From Nitzschia sp. pyKryTriq1 (lineage: Eukaryota; Bacillariophyta; Bacillariophyceae; Bacillariales; Bacillariaceae): 64,000 nucleotides of DNA. A program made the translations under genes and the position numbers. Under the pieces are notes generated by a model. It was not told the DNA's origin. It worked only from the letters and a program-made list of their open reading frames with translations, and searched no databases. This document shows, one piece after another, positions 62,676 through 64,000 of this stretch. Within the stretch, counting starts at the first letter, position 1. Each line of letters opens with the position of its first letter. The stretch lies in NCBI GenBank assembly GCA_956465555.1, contig OY101117.1:1302001-1366000 (forward strand). Reading direction: 5' to 3'.

Positions 62676-63719
62676 CGTTCGTGAAAATCTTTCAGCGGTG
62701 CCTCGCGATGTCGGTTTCTTGAATAATGAGCGATTACGTTTCCGGCGTTTCTTTCATTTGCAACTCGATCGGCATCGAAGCTTCGTTCTACTACCACGAT
62801 CGTCGTCAACGGGTAGAGGTATCGTACGTTGAGCTTTCACATGATTAGAGTCATGTGTTTCGTTGTGAAGTGTTATCAAACAAAGACGCCCTCTTGGTAC
62901 CCTTGACGAAATCGAAGCTTCTTGAGACTCCACTTTCCTCCCTCGTTCCGCTACGATGCGGAACGAATGCAGGAAACAGAAACGTGGGTTTTGCTTTGTG
63001 CCACGAATCGAGCTTCGCTTGTGAAAGCAGTGGCGCGAGTGAAGCAGAGCGTGAACGTGGGATCCTTTGGAAACATTTGCGTTGGCATTTCTTGGTATCG
63101 GTGTAGTGCCGTCTCATCAATCGGCTTGGTGTAGATTACGAATTACGAAAACAGTGCAAGTAGTAACTACCGGTACGCACACGAATAGGTACAATAGGGA
63201 CACTCCTCCTCTACGAGTACCGGTTACAAAGTACCTGGTAACTCTACTGCTACTAGTAGTAGTAGAGATGCGAAGAATACCGGTGCGTACACTTGTACCT
63301 GGTAGCGAGGATTATCCTACAGTACATACCGGCACCGGTACTGGTACCGTCTACCAGTACTGGTACCGTGATTTTCGTACCTTTTCGTCGTCGAGAAACG
63401 CAAGAGCGTGAACCAAGCTACGGTAGCAAGGACCGGATGGACGGTTACTGTACAGTACCAGGTACTGCTCGTAGGACCAACGTGACGTCCAGGCGTCAAA
63501 GGCGGGAATGGCAAGAAAACTAGTTCTGTAGAATTGATCAACAACTCTCTAGTAGTAGAGAGAGCTATTAGCGGAGAGAGAGAGAGAGAGAGAGTAGAGG
63601 GCATATCGGTACCTTCCTCGATCGATCTCTCTACTCTAGAGGATCTATATCAATGGTATCTGTAGTCTTGCGGTTCTTTCGAAGAGCGAGAGAGAGAGAG
63701 ACCATACTGCCTCTACTCC
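62676..63719. promoter_or_regulatory. Upstream region with GTAC palindromes
   Basis: Dense cluster at about 63165-63480 (CTACCGGTACG; ACCGGCACCGGTACTGGTAC; CTGTACAGTACCAGGTACTG). A (GA)n run lies near 63575-63598 flanked by CTCTCTAGTAGTAGAGAGAG. No gene was seen. Confidence 0.5.
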
Positions 63720-63805
63720 TAGCGTAAGGCAACGAAAAAGTGCACTGTCTAATTTAGCTAGTGCCTGGAAGCTCGAGAGCAATGAATCAATCTCTCTTGC
63801 GACAA
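63720..63805 (+). repeat. Diverged copy of the repeat near 13141-13215
   Basis: In inverted orientation the sequence GTAA.GCA.C.AAAAAGTGCACTGTCTA.TTTAG...GAGAGCAAT.AATC..ATCTCTC matches the flank of 364-bp copy A. Weaker likeness also exists beside copy B. A third, older member of that repeat family is likely. Confidence 0.45.
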
Positions 63806-64000
63806 TGCTTTTGCCTGTACTTGTGGCTGTACTTTACAGCGTCTCCTGTACATAGATACTTTCTACGATAGAAGACGTAATCTTGCATCACGCTATTAAT
63901 ATCGCTATATTGTGCCACAATCCCAACGGCGCCCACGCCATTGCACGAGAGAAGCCCCCAAGCCCGTCATCGGGGGAGACCTACTGCTTTGCTCGGATTG
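63806..64000. other. Window end, no gene called
   Basis: No convincing frame. The last 80 bases are GC-rich (CCCCCAAGCCCGTCATCGGG) and could belong to a gene continuing beyond the window. Confidence 0.3.

Noticed and set aside
62851-63134. Frames on both strands upstream of the lysine-rich gene
   Set aside because: Mirror-image shadows of one another with no domain.

Overview
The window looks like nuclear DNA of a diatom or a close relative. Several N-termini carry the signal-peptide-plus-aromatic plastid presequence of diatoms (PetC reads ATAFAP, a methyltransferase VNAFSW, a small unknown TANGFM). Genes are compact with short GT-AG introns, mostly 70-120 bp. The gene mix (urea transporter, Rieske protein, PhyH oxygenase, WDR76/CMR1, GPI transamidase) fits a photosynthetic stramenopile. 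I cannot name the species. All exon models were spliced by eye from codon phase and family motifs.

Layout. 1-5.1 kb: PIG-S, a plastid methyltransferase and IMP4. 5.5-12.4 kb: an MDP-1 phosphatase, a cytochrome b561 protein, a thioredoxin-UBA-zinc finger-PUB protein, a TMEM144-like transporter and a small coiled-coil protein. 14-20 kb: mitochondrial cytochrome c, WDR76/CMR1 and a nuclear-looking protein with a C-terminal Cys/His domain. 22-31 kb: a urea transporter fused to EF-hands, a double GT8 glycosyltransferase, a kelch protein and RNA polymerase I/III subunit AC40. 31-38 kb: a second Cys/His-domain protein, petC and eIF2B-gamma. 39-46 kb: three tandem paralogues of a membrane-anchored atypical kinase. 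46-62.7 kb: tRNase Z, GINS Psf2, a tail-anchored unknown, a PhyH oxygenase, small membrane and plastid proteins, a GFA-fold protein, an NSF-like AAA protein and a secreted lysine-rich protein.

Themes. Secretory-pathway proteins are frequent: PIG-S, the GT8 enzyme, three kinases whose catalytic domains are predicted lumenal, and a signal-peptide protein with KKGT/KKGA repeats. One could imagine them acting on cell-wall or silica-associated proteins, but that is inference. The intergenic DNA has its own signature: dense palindromic GTAC words (GGTACC, ACCGGT, GTACGTAC) and CTCTC-TAGTAG-GAGAG words. These crowd spaces upstream of genes and are nearly absent between convergent gene ends. Repeats are few: a 364-bp element in two inverted copies about 97% alike, a 176-bp element with 17-bp inverted ends holding a tRNA-like core, an 83-bp tandem hairpin, and a short Ty3/gypsy-like fossil.
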